From NCBI GenBank assembly GCA_964023275.1, contig OZ029914.1, forward strand, positions 17,072,049 to 17,136,048: a DNA stretch of 64,000 nucleotides, read 5' to 3'. Positions 1-10,944 of the stretch are shown here, piece by piece. This stretch comes from Norana najaformis. Lineage: Eukaryota > Annelida > Clitellata > Crassiclitellata > Hormogastridae. The notes beneath the pieces were generated by a model, which worked only from the letters and a program-made list of their open reading frames with translations, was not told the DNA's origin and ran no database searches. The first letter of the stretch is position 1, and every line of letters starts with the position of its first letter. A program made the position numbers and the translations under genes.

Positions 1-362
1 TCGTATCTCACTTGTGCCAACCTCAGTCATTACTGCAGTTTATCGGGCCAAGGAAGTTCGGTAAAAAATCGTAGATAAATCGAATTATTCAAGGGCCGCT
101 CTGTGTTGCAAGCATTATTTTTAAGATGCTCGTTTAATGTTTTCTACCGTCGTGGTTATCAAATGCTTCAATAATTTGCTGTTTAAAAACTCTTTTGCTT
201 CGGCAATGTCAGGCTGACTTTCAAAGACATCTTCTGAAGCTAGATCCTGATTGTGCGGCGATAGTTTTGTACTGTTATCATTTCCGTAAGCCTAAGTGAA
301 AATGCTTTCAGCATAAGAAGAGATAAGCCGTTTATCATTTTACGGGGTAATCTGTCAGGCGG

Positions 363-500
363 TTCAGTGGAAAATTTTGCCTATTACTACCTTCGACAGG
401 TTGATAGGTTAAGTGGAAAATGTTGCCTATTACTATGTGCGATAGGTTGATAGGTTAAGTGGAAAATTTTGCCTATTACTGGGTTTGATAGGTTGAGAGG
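363..500. repeat. 46-bp tandem repeat, three copies
   Basis: Three consecutive 46-bp units sharing the core AGTGGAAAAT..TTGCCTATTACT and ending in a GATAGG-like motif. They differ at a few positions, mainly just after the TATTACT block. No coding potential is seen. The 362 bases before the array show no feature I can support. Confidence 0.85.
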
Positions 501-619
501 TCAAAATCGGGATCCAGGCGAGTCCTTATTCTACTGTATGCCAATTTTAATCAAGAAATTATGTCAGCGTTGTGCATATTTTGTAACAATATACCAGTAA
601 AAGCTGATGAAACTCTGCT

Positions 620-1051
620 GATAGGCCTACTTCTCCGCCCTTCGGTCACTTCATCCTTAAAATTTGGAAATCGCTGCACAGCCATAGCTGCTCCACCCCT
701 CTGGAATAAACTCCCACCGGAATTACGATAATTATTTGATCATCATACGAATATCATTTCACATCTTTGCGCAGGTCTTCCACTCAAAACTGAAAACACT
801 CCTCTTCCGCATATCCAATGCTGATTCCTCTTCTTCCTCTTACATATATGTCCTGCGTATCCTATATCAAACAGCACCCATCGTAGCAGTCTGACTGCCT
901 GTCTGCCTGAGTCTTGGGTCTTGATCTGAAACTGAAACCTTCTCGCCTGTTGATTTTATTTTGACTAAGCGCCTATGAATAAGTTTGTTCCCGCGACTTA
1001 GCTTTCGTTGGGCGCTGTAGAAATCTCGGGTTTACGATTACAATTACTGCC
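620..1051 (+). mobile_element. LINE 3' fragment, GATTAC-tailed family (copy 1)
   Basis: Broken coding sequence resembling the C-terminal end of CR1/L2-like reverse transcriptases, with the LWNKLPPELR-type block near 698–730 followed by a K-x-LKTLLF-like block. It then runs into a 3' region containing TTCGTTGGGCGCTGTAGAAATC and a degenerate GATTAC tail. The same 3' end recurs at least six more times in this window on both strands. Truncated and not functional. Confidence 0.7.
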
Positions 1052-1249
1052 ACATGAATGGTATAGTCTCGTATCTTGCTCGACTATGTCTTCGAGGTGA
1101 GATTTCGTCGCTCATACTTCACACCAGATACATCGAACGTCAGTAATCCTCGGAATATACGCCTCTTCTTCCAGGAGTTCATTCGATTCTTCCAATATTT
1201 ACATTTCGGCTTCGAAGATTTGGCCGTATAATCTCAACCCGCTCCTCTT

Positions 1250-1474
1250 CTGCCCTAGCACTTCTCCTCCGCCCGTCACCTCATCCTTAAAATTTGGTAA
1301 TCGCTCCGTAGCCATAGCTGCCCCGCCACTCTGGAATAAACTCCCCCCGGACTTGCGACAGTTATCTGACCCATCATACAAACTTCTTTTTCACAGATCC
1401 TATCCTGACTCCCCTTCTTCCTCTTCTCTGTCTCTCTCTCTCTTTGTCTGTCTGTCTGTCTGTCTGTCTCTGTC

Positions 1475-1567
<93 letters not shown>

Positions 1568-1683
1568 TCCAATCCCGAACATCACCCACCGTAGCTGCAA
1601 CGCTATCTCTCTGCCTGACTTTTGGATCTTGACCTGGAACCGAACCCTTTGCCTATCGATTTTGTTTTGACTGAGCGCCTGTG
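1250..1683 (+). mobile_element. LINE 3' fragment, GATTAC-tailed family (copy 2), split by a microsatellite
   Basis: Second copy of the element at 620–1051, with the same TCATCCTTAAAATTTGG start and LWNKLPP-type block. A CT-rich microsatellite has expanded inside it, and it breaks off shortly after the GATTTTGTTTTGACTGAGCGC block. Short open frames through the CT repeat are low-complexity artefacts. Confidence 0.7.
1421..1567. repeat. CT/TCTG compound microsatellite
   Basis: About 145 bases of TCTC, TCTG and TTTCTC repeats, embedded in LINE copy 2. On the minus strand it reads as Arg/Glu repeats, which are not genes. Confidence 0.95.
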
Positions 1684-2390
1684 AAATTTCTCCATACAAA
1701 ATCTGCGTCATGGAGACCAGCTTAATCATCGGAGATATATCAGACCGCGTCGCAAGAGCCAAGTTGATTGGTCAGATCAGATGGGACGGTGCTAGTATCA
1801 ATTTTTTCAGTCACGGGGTACAAATATTTATATCGGTCAGACTTTTTCTCGAGGGAAACAAATAGTTTGATATTTGAATTCTGTGCACACCAACTTTTTG
1901 GGTTTTGGCTACTGTTATTCTTTGGTTTTCAGTAATTTTCGGCTTTCTGAATATCGTGATATCGGTTCCGTATTGGTGAACCCGGCCCAGCACTCATGTT
2001 GGCCTACTTAGCTACATTAGTTAAAGCGTACATCAAGGATCCTCTGTGCATGAGGATGCGCGATTTGCAAACCGATCGTGGATTATTTCAGAACCTTATA
2101 TGATGTGACACCCATTCCAACGGACAGTGGTGGTGAAGGATTTCACCAATCAATTCACTGAAAATTGAGCAGGGGGATCCATAAGATCGCTGTAGAAAAA
2201 CATGTACATTTACATCTAATCCATATTTAAATATATGAGCTACATAAATGACTCAAGTCGCTCGAAACGTAATTTTTGTATGACCCCTAATCACTAAGCT
2301 TTTCCGGCTAATTCAGCTGTTAGGTGGATAAAAGACTCAATCGCACTAGATATAATAAGAACGTGAATTAAAAAGTTCCGTTTTCTATAC

Positions 2391-2612
2391 AATCGTAATC
2401 GTAATCCCAAGATTTCTACAGCGCCCAACGAAAGCCGCGCCGCGGGGACCAGCTTATTCACAGTCGCTCAGTCAAAACAAAATCGATAGGCAAAAGGGTT
2501 CGGTTCCGGGTCAAGATCCAAGAGTCAGGCAGAGAGAGACAGCGTGGCAGCTGCGGTGGGTGATGTTTGGGGCTGGAGGCCAGAGGCAGATAAGAGGAAG
2601 AAGGGGCCTATA
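2391..2612 (-). mobile_element. LINE 3' end, GATTAC-tailed family (copy 3)
   Basis: Reverse-oriented copy that begins on the plus strand with AATCGTAATCGTAATCCC (the tail read backwards), then CTACAGCGCCCAACGAAAGC, CAAAACAAAATCGATAGGC and a GTCAAGATCCAAGAGTCAGGC block. Bases 1684–2390 hold nothing else I can support. Confidence 0.75.
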
Positions 2613-2949
2613 TAATTACAATATGACCTACTAGTTGAGTTCAAATTCTAAACAAAGAGGTAAACGAATTTCATTTAATCTTTGTAGTTCTCTTCCCTCT
2701 ACGATATAGAAATATTTGCGTGTTCCTTAGTCTCGAATTTTCTTTGCAGTAACCTCTGTTTTGCCGGAAACTGGAATGGGTTAATTAGTTTATTGAGTAC
2801 TTAAGTTGAACCTTCCCTTATTTCCGTGCTTCATTCCGCCAACAGCTGAAAACCTTCTTGTTAGATGGTGAATTTGTGTTATTTAGTCAGGAGCATTAGA
2901 GTATAATTGGAGTAAATTCAGAGTGTATTTAATACAAACATTTAATACA

Positions 2950-3170
2950 AACCCCTTCTTCTTTTTATCTCTCTCCTCTCCAACCCCAAACACCACCACC
3001 CGTAGCTGCCACGCTCTCTCCGTCTGACTTTTGGATCTTGACCTGGAACCGAAGCCTTTTGCCTATCGATTTTGTTTTGACTGAGCGCATGTGAATAAGC
3101 TGGTCCCCGGGGCGCGGCTTTCGTTGGGCGCTGTAGAAATCTCTGGATTATGATTACGATTACGAATACA
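2950..3170 (+). mobile_element. LINE 3' end, GATTAC-tailed family (copy 4)
   Basis: Forward copy with GACTTTTGGATCTTGACCTGG, GATTTTGTTTTGACTGAGCGC and GGGCGCTGTAGAAATCTC, ending in a GATTACGATTACG tail. It lies head-to-head with copy 3 about 340 bases away. Confidence 0.75.
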
Positions 3171-4168
3171 GACGAAGACGAATGCAATGCTCCAATCCAA
3201 ATCAGAGCTATTGGTGTTGCAGCTGAACCGCAAACCTTACCCGACCGGTTGCGATTTGTTTTCTATGCTGTGGGCTAGGCGGATCCTTAGGGTTTAGACA
3301 ACGGATGATCTTGTGCTGTTCATAAGAGTTCCGATTTTACCAGTAAAACCTATTCCTTGGTTTGTCGGTGACAGCTGAAGAAGTATCTAAAGTATTGTGA
3401 TACTTTGCTGGATTGGCGAGTTCTCCTTCGCACGATGGCAACCCTCCAGATTCCGGTATGTCGACTGGTCGATATGGCTATTGCCAGCCATTGTAGATAT
3501 TTTACTGTACATACTGTTTTGTTAATCAACCATTTATGAATATGGGCGCAATAATATCTTATATATCGCAATGGCATCTTCTTGCTGAAGCGAAAGTGTG
3601 ACAACAGCAATCACACATTCTGAAAAACTTTCTTTACCGGCTACATAGTGCGATAACGAGTTGTCAGTTTTGCATGTGCCTCCGTGTCCCAATAGTTGTC
3701 TGAATGTTCAGTCCCTGATCACTCTGTAGTCGTTGGGTTTAAGGAGGCACTCACATCAAAGATGTTGGCCTCTGAGGTTCTGCATGGTTTAACAGTGTAC
3801 TTTATGTTGATTTCATGTGATGGGCCCATGATTCGAACCTGGGTCGTAGAATTGAAAATCTAACTCGCTAGCTTCCTCGGCCATCATATTGCCTCTACTT
3901 TCTGTGGCAATTTGTAACTTGTAAGTGCTCATTCATATAGCACCTTTTCAAGGAGGTGCTCCTGACCTGACAGTACAAGACCACAATCAAATAGAATGGT
4001 ATTCAACCACTGGTGAAATAGAGGCAGAGCAAGGACAGGAAGCGCATGTCACAGGTTGTATGTGCAGGCTAGAATATTATAGAGATTTTCTAGTTAGTAT
4101 CATAATTACCCACGATTTAGCAGAAAAGCTGTTAAATGTATTATGTTGGTATTTAGCCTGAAAGGCAG

Positions 4169-4552
4169 ATGGCTAATTTTGCATTTCCATTAAGTGGCTT
4201 TTATACTGATTTTGTGCTAAAGGTCAGGCTACAGAAACTGCAGAAAATAAAATCGTCAACACTCAACACGTCTGAGCGCCGTAGGGTCCACTGCGGCACT
4301 GTCTACTTTCCAGAAGGAACCACGGCCAATCAGGTCTGCGAGTACATTTCCCGGAAGCAGCAGAATGCCACTTCAAGCTTTGGACTGTGGCTGCTGCAGA
4401 TAGCGAAAGGCGAGATTCATGACGGGATGCTGGAACAGTCAGACGACGGCTCTTACGCACAAGTCAAGGATTCAAAATACCAACTGAGTGACGCAGAAAA
4501 GTACGTTGCTCTTCACTACACTGGACCAGACGTTTATCTTGTTCAGCCGTGA
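4169..4552 (+). CDS. Likely 3'-terminal coding exon, unidentified (ubiquitin/RA-like fold suspected)
   Basis: Open frame ending in TGA at 4550–4552, 127 residues if read from the ATG at 4169. The true exon probably starts at an internal acceptor such as CTAAAG before 4218, because the earlier residues look intronic. The encoded C-terminus has alternating hydrophobic spacing and blocks VYFPEGTTANQVCEYI, GLWLLQIA and VALHYTGPDVYLVQP. These resemble the strands and helix of ubiquitin-like Ras-associating or FERM-F1 domains, but I cannot name the family. GC content and codon use differ from the AT-rich surroundings, which supports a real exon. A preceding exon could lie around 3945–4052 (frame containing PDLTVQDHNQIEWYSTTG), but its splice sites are weak. 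Upstream exons were not found. Confidence 0.5.
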   Translation: MANFAFPLSGFYTDFVLKVRLQKLQKIKSSTLNTSERRRVHCGTVYFPEGTTANQVCEYISRKQQNATSSFGLWLLQIAKGEIHDGMLEQSDDGSYAQVKDSKYQLSDAEKYVALHYTGPDVYLVQP

Positions 4553-4871
4553 TTTGTCAACTGGCACCGAAGACTATTCCAGATGCTTGACAGTACTTTG
4601 ATCTCTGTTGCTCAGATTTCAGATTTTCTTCCAGTATGGCTTCAGGTCATGTAGCTTAAATGTACTTAGTAAATGAATTCTAATCTGTCGTTTGACATGT
4701 GCTATGATACTTTATTGTTTTGCTGCAAAAGCTGTGACAGATGTTGCTGTGAATAGCTTCTTGTGATATTTTTCAAGTTTTAGTTTTGTGTGAGCGTCAC
4801 TGATGAAACTGTATTTGGAATGGAAAACTGGACGAAAGTTTACTTATAAATGAAGGATAATGGAATGTGCA

Positions 4872-4945
4872 GTAGTCTGGTGGTAGCGTGATGGACTGTC
4901 AGCATAGAGGTCAGGGGTTCAAACCCTGTCAGGGCAGACATATGT
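4872..4945 (+). repeat. tRNA-like SINE head
   Basis: Contains an A-box-like TGGTAGCGTGATGG and a B-box-like GGGTTCAAACCC with roughly tRNA spacing. It does not fold as a clean tRNA cloverleaf by eye and is followed by repeat sequence, so a SINE promoter is more likely than a tRNA gene. Confidence 0.55.
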
Positions 4946-5059
4946 TTCAAAATTCCCACACCACTGGTGCCATCTACCAAGCTTGGCTATAGAACGAGTA
5001 CACTGACCACGCAGTATCTGTTGGAAGATGAGTGGCTGGGCTTAAGAATAAAACTTCTC

Positions 5060-5162
5060 CAATGGATTATAATGTTGATTATGATTTCACTCAAAGCGAT
5101 CATTGATTGCTGCCTTGGGCATTATGAAAATGGCGCTACAGAAGTCATTAGATTAGATTAGA
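5060..5162 (+). mobile_element. LINE/SINE 3' tail, TTAGA-tailed family
   Basis: The stretch ATTGATTGCTGCCTTGGGCATTATG, GGCGCTACAGAAGT and ATTAGATTAGATTAGAT matches a 3' end repeated near 7570, 15590, 23280, 33230, 34085 and 62440. The unit upstream starts with the tRNA-like head at 4872, so the two may form one composite SINE. Confidence 0.65.
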
Positions 5163-5894
5163 TATCCCTCTATGTTGAGCTAAGAAAAATGAAGTTGGTA
5201 ACACTTCACGCTGAGGGCCGTCTCTGGAGGAAATGATCGCCTAAGGAAATGATCGTCTGTTTATTAGCAGCTAGATTATCAGCACATGATTTATCCAGAA
5301 AATGAATACAAGGCCAGCCATTGTACTATTTACTGACCTTCGGTTTGCTGGAGGCCTGGAGTGACTTAAGCTGTTGGGTTCATTGTGATGCAAATTAAAG
5401 CTTTGGGTGAACTCTGTCCTGTGCATTTATCCAGTGTATGATTGTATCTGAGAATGCTCGAAGTAGTTCTACAGTAAACATTCAGATTTGGTTTTGCACT
5501 TTGCTTACCTGTAAGTTGGTATAGGTAAACAATAAAAAATTAGTGAAAGGAATGGGAGTAGATGGTATTCTCAGTAGGTGTATTTTACAATTTATTATTA
5601 TGCATGTATTTATTACTTATTGTTGGTGATAAACTTCTTGTGTCTAACCTTTCAAACATGGAAACACTTCGGATTTGCTTTCATGAAATCCTTTTACTGC
5701 TGATATGTGTAAGAAGCAGGCATGGATTAGCAGAAAGCTGCCATGATGTGAACTCAGGTTTTGTGATTAAGCACGTGCACCCGTCTAGTGGAAAGCAAAG
5801 TAATCTTGTTTACTTATTCTTTGTGAAACTGTCTGCCAAAGTTCAGCCGAATTGATTCATGAACTTTAGCATATCTTGTCAGTTTCACGTGATT

Positions 5895-6052
5895 TGCTTG
5901 TGTGTCTCTCTGCGTGGATTTTGGATCTTGACCTGGAATCAAACCCTTTTGCCTATCGATTTTGTTTTGACTGAGCTCCTGTGAATAAGCTGGTTCGTGT
6001 GATGTGACTTTCATTAGGCACTGTAGAAATCTCGGGATTACGATTACGATGT
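5895..6052 (+). mobile_element. LINE 3' end, GATTAC-tailed family (copy 5)
   Basis: Diverged forward copy with TTTTGGATCTTGACCTGG, GATTTTGTTTTGACTGAGC and GGGATTACGATTACGATG. The stretch 6053–7400 shows no gene or repeat I can support. Confidence 0.7.
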
Positions 6053-7399
6053 TAAAGCAGGCTGCTGTATGGTTTGAATAGCCGTGGATAGACATAAATT
6101 ATCTAGTAACGTCAAGGTTTGAGCTTCTGGCCACATCACTGATGTCTGCTTTTGGCAGACATTACATTACCTCTCCTTTCATATAAGCAGTGATCATGAA
6201 TTGATATATTTTGTAATGCAGTCATTTGATATAATAGGTTCTTGGCTATTTTTCTCATACCATGACATCAATATTCCAGCTGATTTCTTTGAACTTTTTG
6301 TATGCAGTGTTTTAGAAGCAGTGTTTTAGAAGCAGTGTAAAAATTTGTGTGCAGTAGTAATACTGCTGAACGTGCATGAAACTTGTCATTAAAATGCACT
6401 GTGCAACATTTCTAGACTTGTTACAATGCAATGATGAAAATTATATTGACATTTATTACTAATGTAACCATAATTTTATAGTGAAACATAAGACAGTTTC
6501 AATTGCCTCTTTCCACAGTATCGACCTTTCTCCTTCCTCTTTATTCAAAAACACGAAATTTGCATTTCATTATGAAAAGAAACACAACCTTAATTTTGAA
6601 TGCTTGTCAAAAACGTCAAAGCCTTCACAATCTCGTTAGATTTAGATGCTTTAGATGGCTAGAATAAGAGCAGTGTACACAACTTTAGCCCTGGAACAAA
6701 ACTAGATTGCAAAACAGGACAGTTGAGCATCAAGACTGTCACTGGCAAGTGGATAGCTGCCCTAGTTCAGGGGTAATTTGAAGCATTATTTGCCAGAGTG
6801 TAACTTTTGTGCATGGTGATTTAGACTAAATACTTGTACTGAAATTCCTTCACAGTATTTTTATGTGTGCTAACAATTCAGGAACCAACTAAAAATCGCT
6901 GCCTGCTGGATAGCTATTTGGGCAATTTTGTATGGCCACGTAAAGGTAAAAGTTTTCAGTGCACAGTAATTTTAGTCATTCCACGTAGTACAGCCTAGTT
7001 AGGGGAATTATTTCGCGTATTTACGTGGCCACTGAGTAATAAAATATTCCATGTTTGGAACAGTGTAAATGCATTTACGTTGCCTTTCCGTGATTTTGCT
7101 GTGGTGTAAGAAATGTTTTCATCATGCTCTTCAGTGTAGTAGTTTTCTGTGAAAGATGTAAAGACTGAACGCAGGTTTGCAAAACTGACGAATACAGATT
7201 AACTATTAAAAGCTTGTTACCTAGGTCCAATTCAAGTGGCCTGCTGAGGGACCAACTGACTGTGAAGTGGGACCCAGAAGATTTACATGATACACCATGA
7301 GGATCGGCCTACTTGAAATGTAAAGTTATGCCAAAGTTGCCAGCAGCACATATTAGCACATTTTAGTGTGTTTAGTTATGCTAACTTAGTTATGTTAGG

Positions 7400-7575
7400 C
7401 TGTCTCTGTGTCATCTGGGTTCCCCTTGGCTTTTTGATGGGTTCCCCTTGGCTTTCGACTGGACTCACCACAGAGTTTGGCTTTGACAATGATTTTCCTT
7501 AACAGGGACCATCGACTGATGCCTTGAGCGCTATTATAGTGGCGCTATGGAAGTTCTTAGATTAGATTAGATTAA
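7400..7575 (+). mobile_element. TTAGA-tailed retroelement 3' end
   Basis: CATCGACTGATGCCTTGAGCG, GTGGCGCTATGGAAGTTC and TTAGATTAGATTAGATT place this in the same family as 5060–5162. It contains a short internal duplication of GGGTTCCCCTTGGCTTT. Bases 7576–8060 are AT-rich with no supported feature. Confidence 0.65.
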
Positions 7576-8067
7576 CTTGTGGTCTGTAATTCTTATAATA
7601 ATAATAGTTGCAATGTTATTGGACAAGTGGTATACCTGTAAGAGCTTATGCTTTAGGCTTTCATTTCAAAGCTTCCCCAATGCTTTTAGTGATAGTTTTC
7701 TCAGGATATTTCAAACGAGAGCTGCTTATATTTGCACATGTTTATTATGAGCATTTTATCAACATTTGCTTTACTAGGAATGTCCATTCCTATTTTATAC
7801 TTTTATTCCGGTTTTGTTCTTTTTTGGACAAGATTCATCCAATGGAAGACAGCGTATGAACTCAGTGTAACGCACTGTTTGTTTGTTCAGTTTTTAAAGT
7901 TTTACAAGATAATAGTCTTATTTTCCAATTTGTTCAGTTGCTTTCAGTTTTAGTGTTCTTCAGTGCTTTCTGCCTCTAGACTTTTTATATGCTCTTGAGA
8001 AGAACTACTTATTAAATGGTAAAGCGAAGATTCTCTGGATTAAATCTTTGTGTATATCGTAGTCTGA

Positions 8068-8310
8068 GGTGCGCGATAACCTAATGGTTAGCTCGTCGGA
8101 CTGTCAACGCAGAGGTGGAGGACAGAAAGGACTAAGACCCCAGCGACTCGGACATAAAATTTCCAGCTTATTCACGAGCGCTGCTTACCGTACACTGTCA
8201 GTGGGAAGACCAGACGGCGAGGGAAAGTAGGGGCCTACTGGCCACCCCCTCCAAAAAGTATGCCCGCAAAATGACTTATTTTGGACCCCTCCCGTTGTTA
8301 GCTCCAATAA
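8068..8310 (+). repeat. tRNA-derived SINE-like unit
   Basis: Starts with GCGCGATAACCTAATGGTTAGCTCG, an A-box-like tRNA head, followed by ACTGTCAACGCAGAGGT, which is similar to the head at 4872. The body has higher GC than its surroundings. No B-box of good quality is seen. Confidence 0.4.
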
Positions 8311-9330
8311 ACAAGACAAGTTTAGACATATATGCCAATGTAATGTCTAAATACAAATACTCTTCCAATTAAAATACACACACTTGACTCTCATTGAAGA
8401 ATGAGCATTCAGCAGCGTCGAGGCCATACGGTCGCTATATAATACCATGTGAACCTACAGTTACATTTCTGATCCGAAACGAAATTACATGGGTATAGGA
8501 CAAATAACCCTAATTATTCTATCTTAGTGAATAGTCCACACAGTTGTATGTGTTACATAAGTATGTATGTTGTCAGAACATTGATACAGGCCCTCGAGCT
8601 CAAGAGCGTTGCCACACTGCTATCTAAGTGATCTTAACAGCTAGGTATGATAGGTAAATACAGAATTTGTTTTGAGATAGCTGCAGATTGCATTTATTAA
8701 TTGCAACAGATGCCAATAATTCGGCGCTTCTTCCTATCTCCAAGCAGTAGGCGGAGAGACTAAAACAGACTATACAAGCTTTCGTACGATTAGGCCCAGC
8801 AATATCCATTTATACAGGTCCTAACCTACCTTACACGAATAGGGCCTACTATGCCTACATTATCATATGCGACACGACGTGTATTGATTTGTATTATAAA
8901 TTGTGTAGGCCTATAAATTATGCATTCAGGAAAGCTGCTGTAGAAGGCTCCGTTGCTAACTACGTATGCAGGCTGTCAATTTTAGGCCTATTGGCCTGAA
9001 GGAAAATAAGATCAAGTTACAAAGATACATAAAAAATTAAAAATTAAAATAAATTTTCTTTATTTAAAAATTACTCTTAATTTGCATCATTTTGAACCGA
9101 GAATGGCACATTTCCACAATTAGCGAAAACACCGGGTTATAATTAGGCTTAACTATGCCTAAATCTTCTCCTGATGGCAGCAGAAACACGTTTCTTTTTA
9201 GTTTTCCATCCATAATTAAATTGAACTCTATACAAAATAAAGCGAACTAAGGCGTTAGCGTAAAACACACTTCATGCGATGAACACGTTCATAATTCATA
9301 AAATAACATGGCTGAGCTTTACGTGTCGTT

Positions 9331-9390
9331 GGCTATAAGCAAAGTAAAAGTAGGCTATAAGCAAAGTAAAAGTAGGCTATAAGCAAAGTA
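9331..9390. repeat. 22-bp tandem repeat, nearly three copies
   Basis: GGCTATAAGCAAAGTAAAAG plus two bases, repeated with no visible mismatch. It lies in the roughly 1.4-kb AT-rich stretch between the SINE-like unit and the PTB-like gene, where nothing else is supported. Confidence 0.9.
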
Positions 9391-9726
9391 CATATCAATG
9401 CTTTTCGTTGCATAAAATGGAATAGCCTTCAAAAGAAAACTGTAGAGTTCTTTACGATGAATACATACGTTGACATTCTGGTCTGTGAACGCTATCCTCT
9501 TATTTTCCATATATTCAGGACCACCGAAGTTTTTCTCAGTTTCATCACGATTCTTCCTGAACTTCTGCTTGCACTTACTCTGCTACTGGCGTGTTGCTCA
9601 AATTCTGAATAGGATATTCGTTACAATATTGTAAAACTGCATATATATGCACAATATTTCGTAAATTCATTGTAAAATTATACTGCTAGATCAACCGAAA
9701 TTCGGAGTATTGATTTCTAGTGTCAT

Positions 9727-10944
9727 CTAGAGCGAGGTATTTTCATCTTCTTCAACTGCCGAGGAGCTTCCGACAATGTCTGGATTGAGACATTTCCTCG
9801 CCTCGATCCCAACCATACTTCCTCTTGTGCGGTTAAACGTGTCATAGTCTTTAGGTGGCAGGAGTATAGGACCGTGACCCAGCTTGCTCTTCAGCTCTGC
9901 AGCAATACACGTCGCCACACGAGGTCTTGGCACGATACTATTTCCGTTCATACTCCACTCCATGGATGAGCGATAATCAGAGTCAGTGCTAGTGCTGATC
10001 GTTGGCGAGAAGTCACATGGTAAACCACCTGTCGGATCGTAATTACTGTCGATGTAATCGGGTGATAGGCTGCCTCGACGTTGAAGTCCGTGGTCGAGAT
10101 AATCCAGTGGTCGAATGCGTGGTAACTGGTAGCTGATGTTACTGGGAGTCCGGGTTGGAACTTGTGAGAGGCGAGTGGGTTCAATGCTTTGGTTGAAAGG
10201 TTCATCGCATGTGTCTGGTAGAAGCAACGTTCGCGGCAGTCTACACGGTCCTTTGGACAGATCGCTCAGGTGCGGATCCTGTTCAGCGTAGAAGAGCAGA
10301 CTGTTCCTCCCATCTCCAGGAGACTGGAGCTGGTTGGCGTTTGCACTTGGAAACGGAGTGCGTCTCAAACCTTGTCTCACTTCGGCACCTTCACCCTGAT
10401 AATTGTCCTCCCTCGATGGCTGGTCAGGTGGAGGGACCGGTGGCAGCCATCCACCATCAACCAACTCTTTCTCCCTTCTGATCAGAAGTTCTCGGTGTTC
10501 ATGGGTGTCGGTGTACTGATGCAGATGGCGGACGAAGAGGTTGGCGGACTTGACTGAATCGAACAGATATCCGTGTACTGTTAGAGGCCATCCATTTGGA
10601 GTTGAGTTGTAGCCGTAGTAGATGCAGCCGACCATACCCTCGAGGTCCTTGCCAGATCCCTGCGCAACGAACAGCACGTCCTTCATCGAAACGCCGTTAA
10701 GACGGACCTTCTTCTTTCCTCCGTTGCTGCGAATCGTCTGCGTAATCTTCAAGTCCTTCTTATTCACAGTGATGCTGAATCGAGACAGTTCACTGGCTAC
10801 ATTCTTTTGGTCTCCGTAGATGAGGTCGCGCAGCGCTTGGTCCGTAATTTTGACCCCAGACAACCAGGAACCGTTAAGGCAGCCAAGGAAACCAACCTTA
10901 TACTTTGCTTTGCCGAATTTCTCCTGTTTCAAGTTGCGCGACAT
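9727..10944 (-). CDS. PTB/PID-like domain adaptor with C-terminal PDZ-ligand motif, intronless
   Basis: A 405-residue uninterrupted frame. Residues about 14–145 fit a phosphotyrosine-binding (PTB/PID) fold: an opening strand (KYKVGFLGCLNGS), a following helix (ITDQALRDLIYG), a basic strand pair (ITVNKKDLKITQ) and a C-terminal amphipathic helix ending in LFVRHLHQYT. PTB domains bind NPxY-type peptides or lipids at the inner membrane face. The remaining 250 residues are Pro/Ser/Arg-rich and probably disordered, with possible SH3-type PPVPPPDQP. The last four residues, NTSL, fit a class I PDZ ligand (S/T-x-hydrophobic). The start was chosen as the first ATG of the frame. A CAATCAAG just upstream could be an acceptor, so a 5' UTR intron is possible. 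I do not recognise an orthologue name. The domain call rests on pattern, not alignment. Confidence 0.75.
   Translation of the reverse strand: MSRNLKQEKFGKAKYKVGFLGCLNGSWLSGVKITDQALRDLIYGDQKNVASELSRFSITVNKKDLKITQTIRSNGGKKKVRLNGVSMKDVLFVAQGSGKDLEGMVGCIYYGYNSTPNGWPLTVHGYLFDSVKSANLFVRHLHQYTDTHEHRELLIRREKELVDGGWLPPVPPPDQPSREDNYQGEGAEVRQGLRRTPFPSANANQLQSPGDGRNSLLFYAEQDPHLSDLSKGPCRLPRTLLLPDTCDEPFNQSIEPTRLSQVPTRTPSNISYQLPRIRPLDYLDHGLQRRGSLSPDYIDSNYDPTGGLPCDFSPTISTSTDSDYRSSMEWSMNGNSIVPRPRVATCIAAELKSKLGHGPILLPPKDYDTFNRTRGSMVGIEARKCLNPDIVGSSSAVEEDENTSL

Noticed and set aside
1276..1762. Arg/Glu- and Ser/Leu-rich open frames of up to 120 codons
   Set aside because: They are translations of the CT/TCTG microsatellite and the surrounding LINE tail.
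4872..4945. Functional tRNA gene
   Set aside because: A- and B-box-like motifs exist but no clean cloverleaf or acceptor stem pairing was found by eye; a SINE head is more likely.
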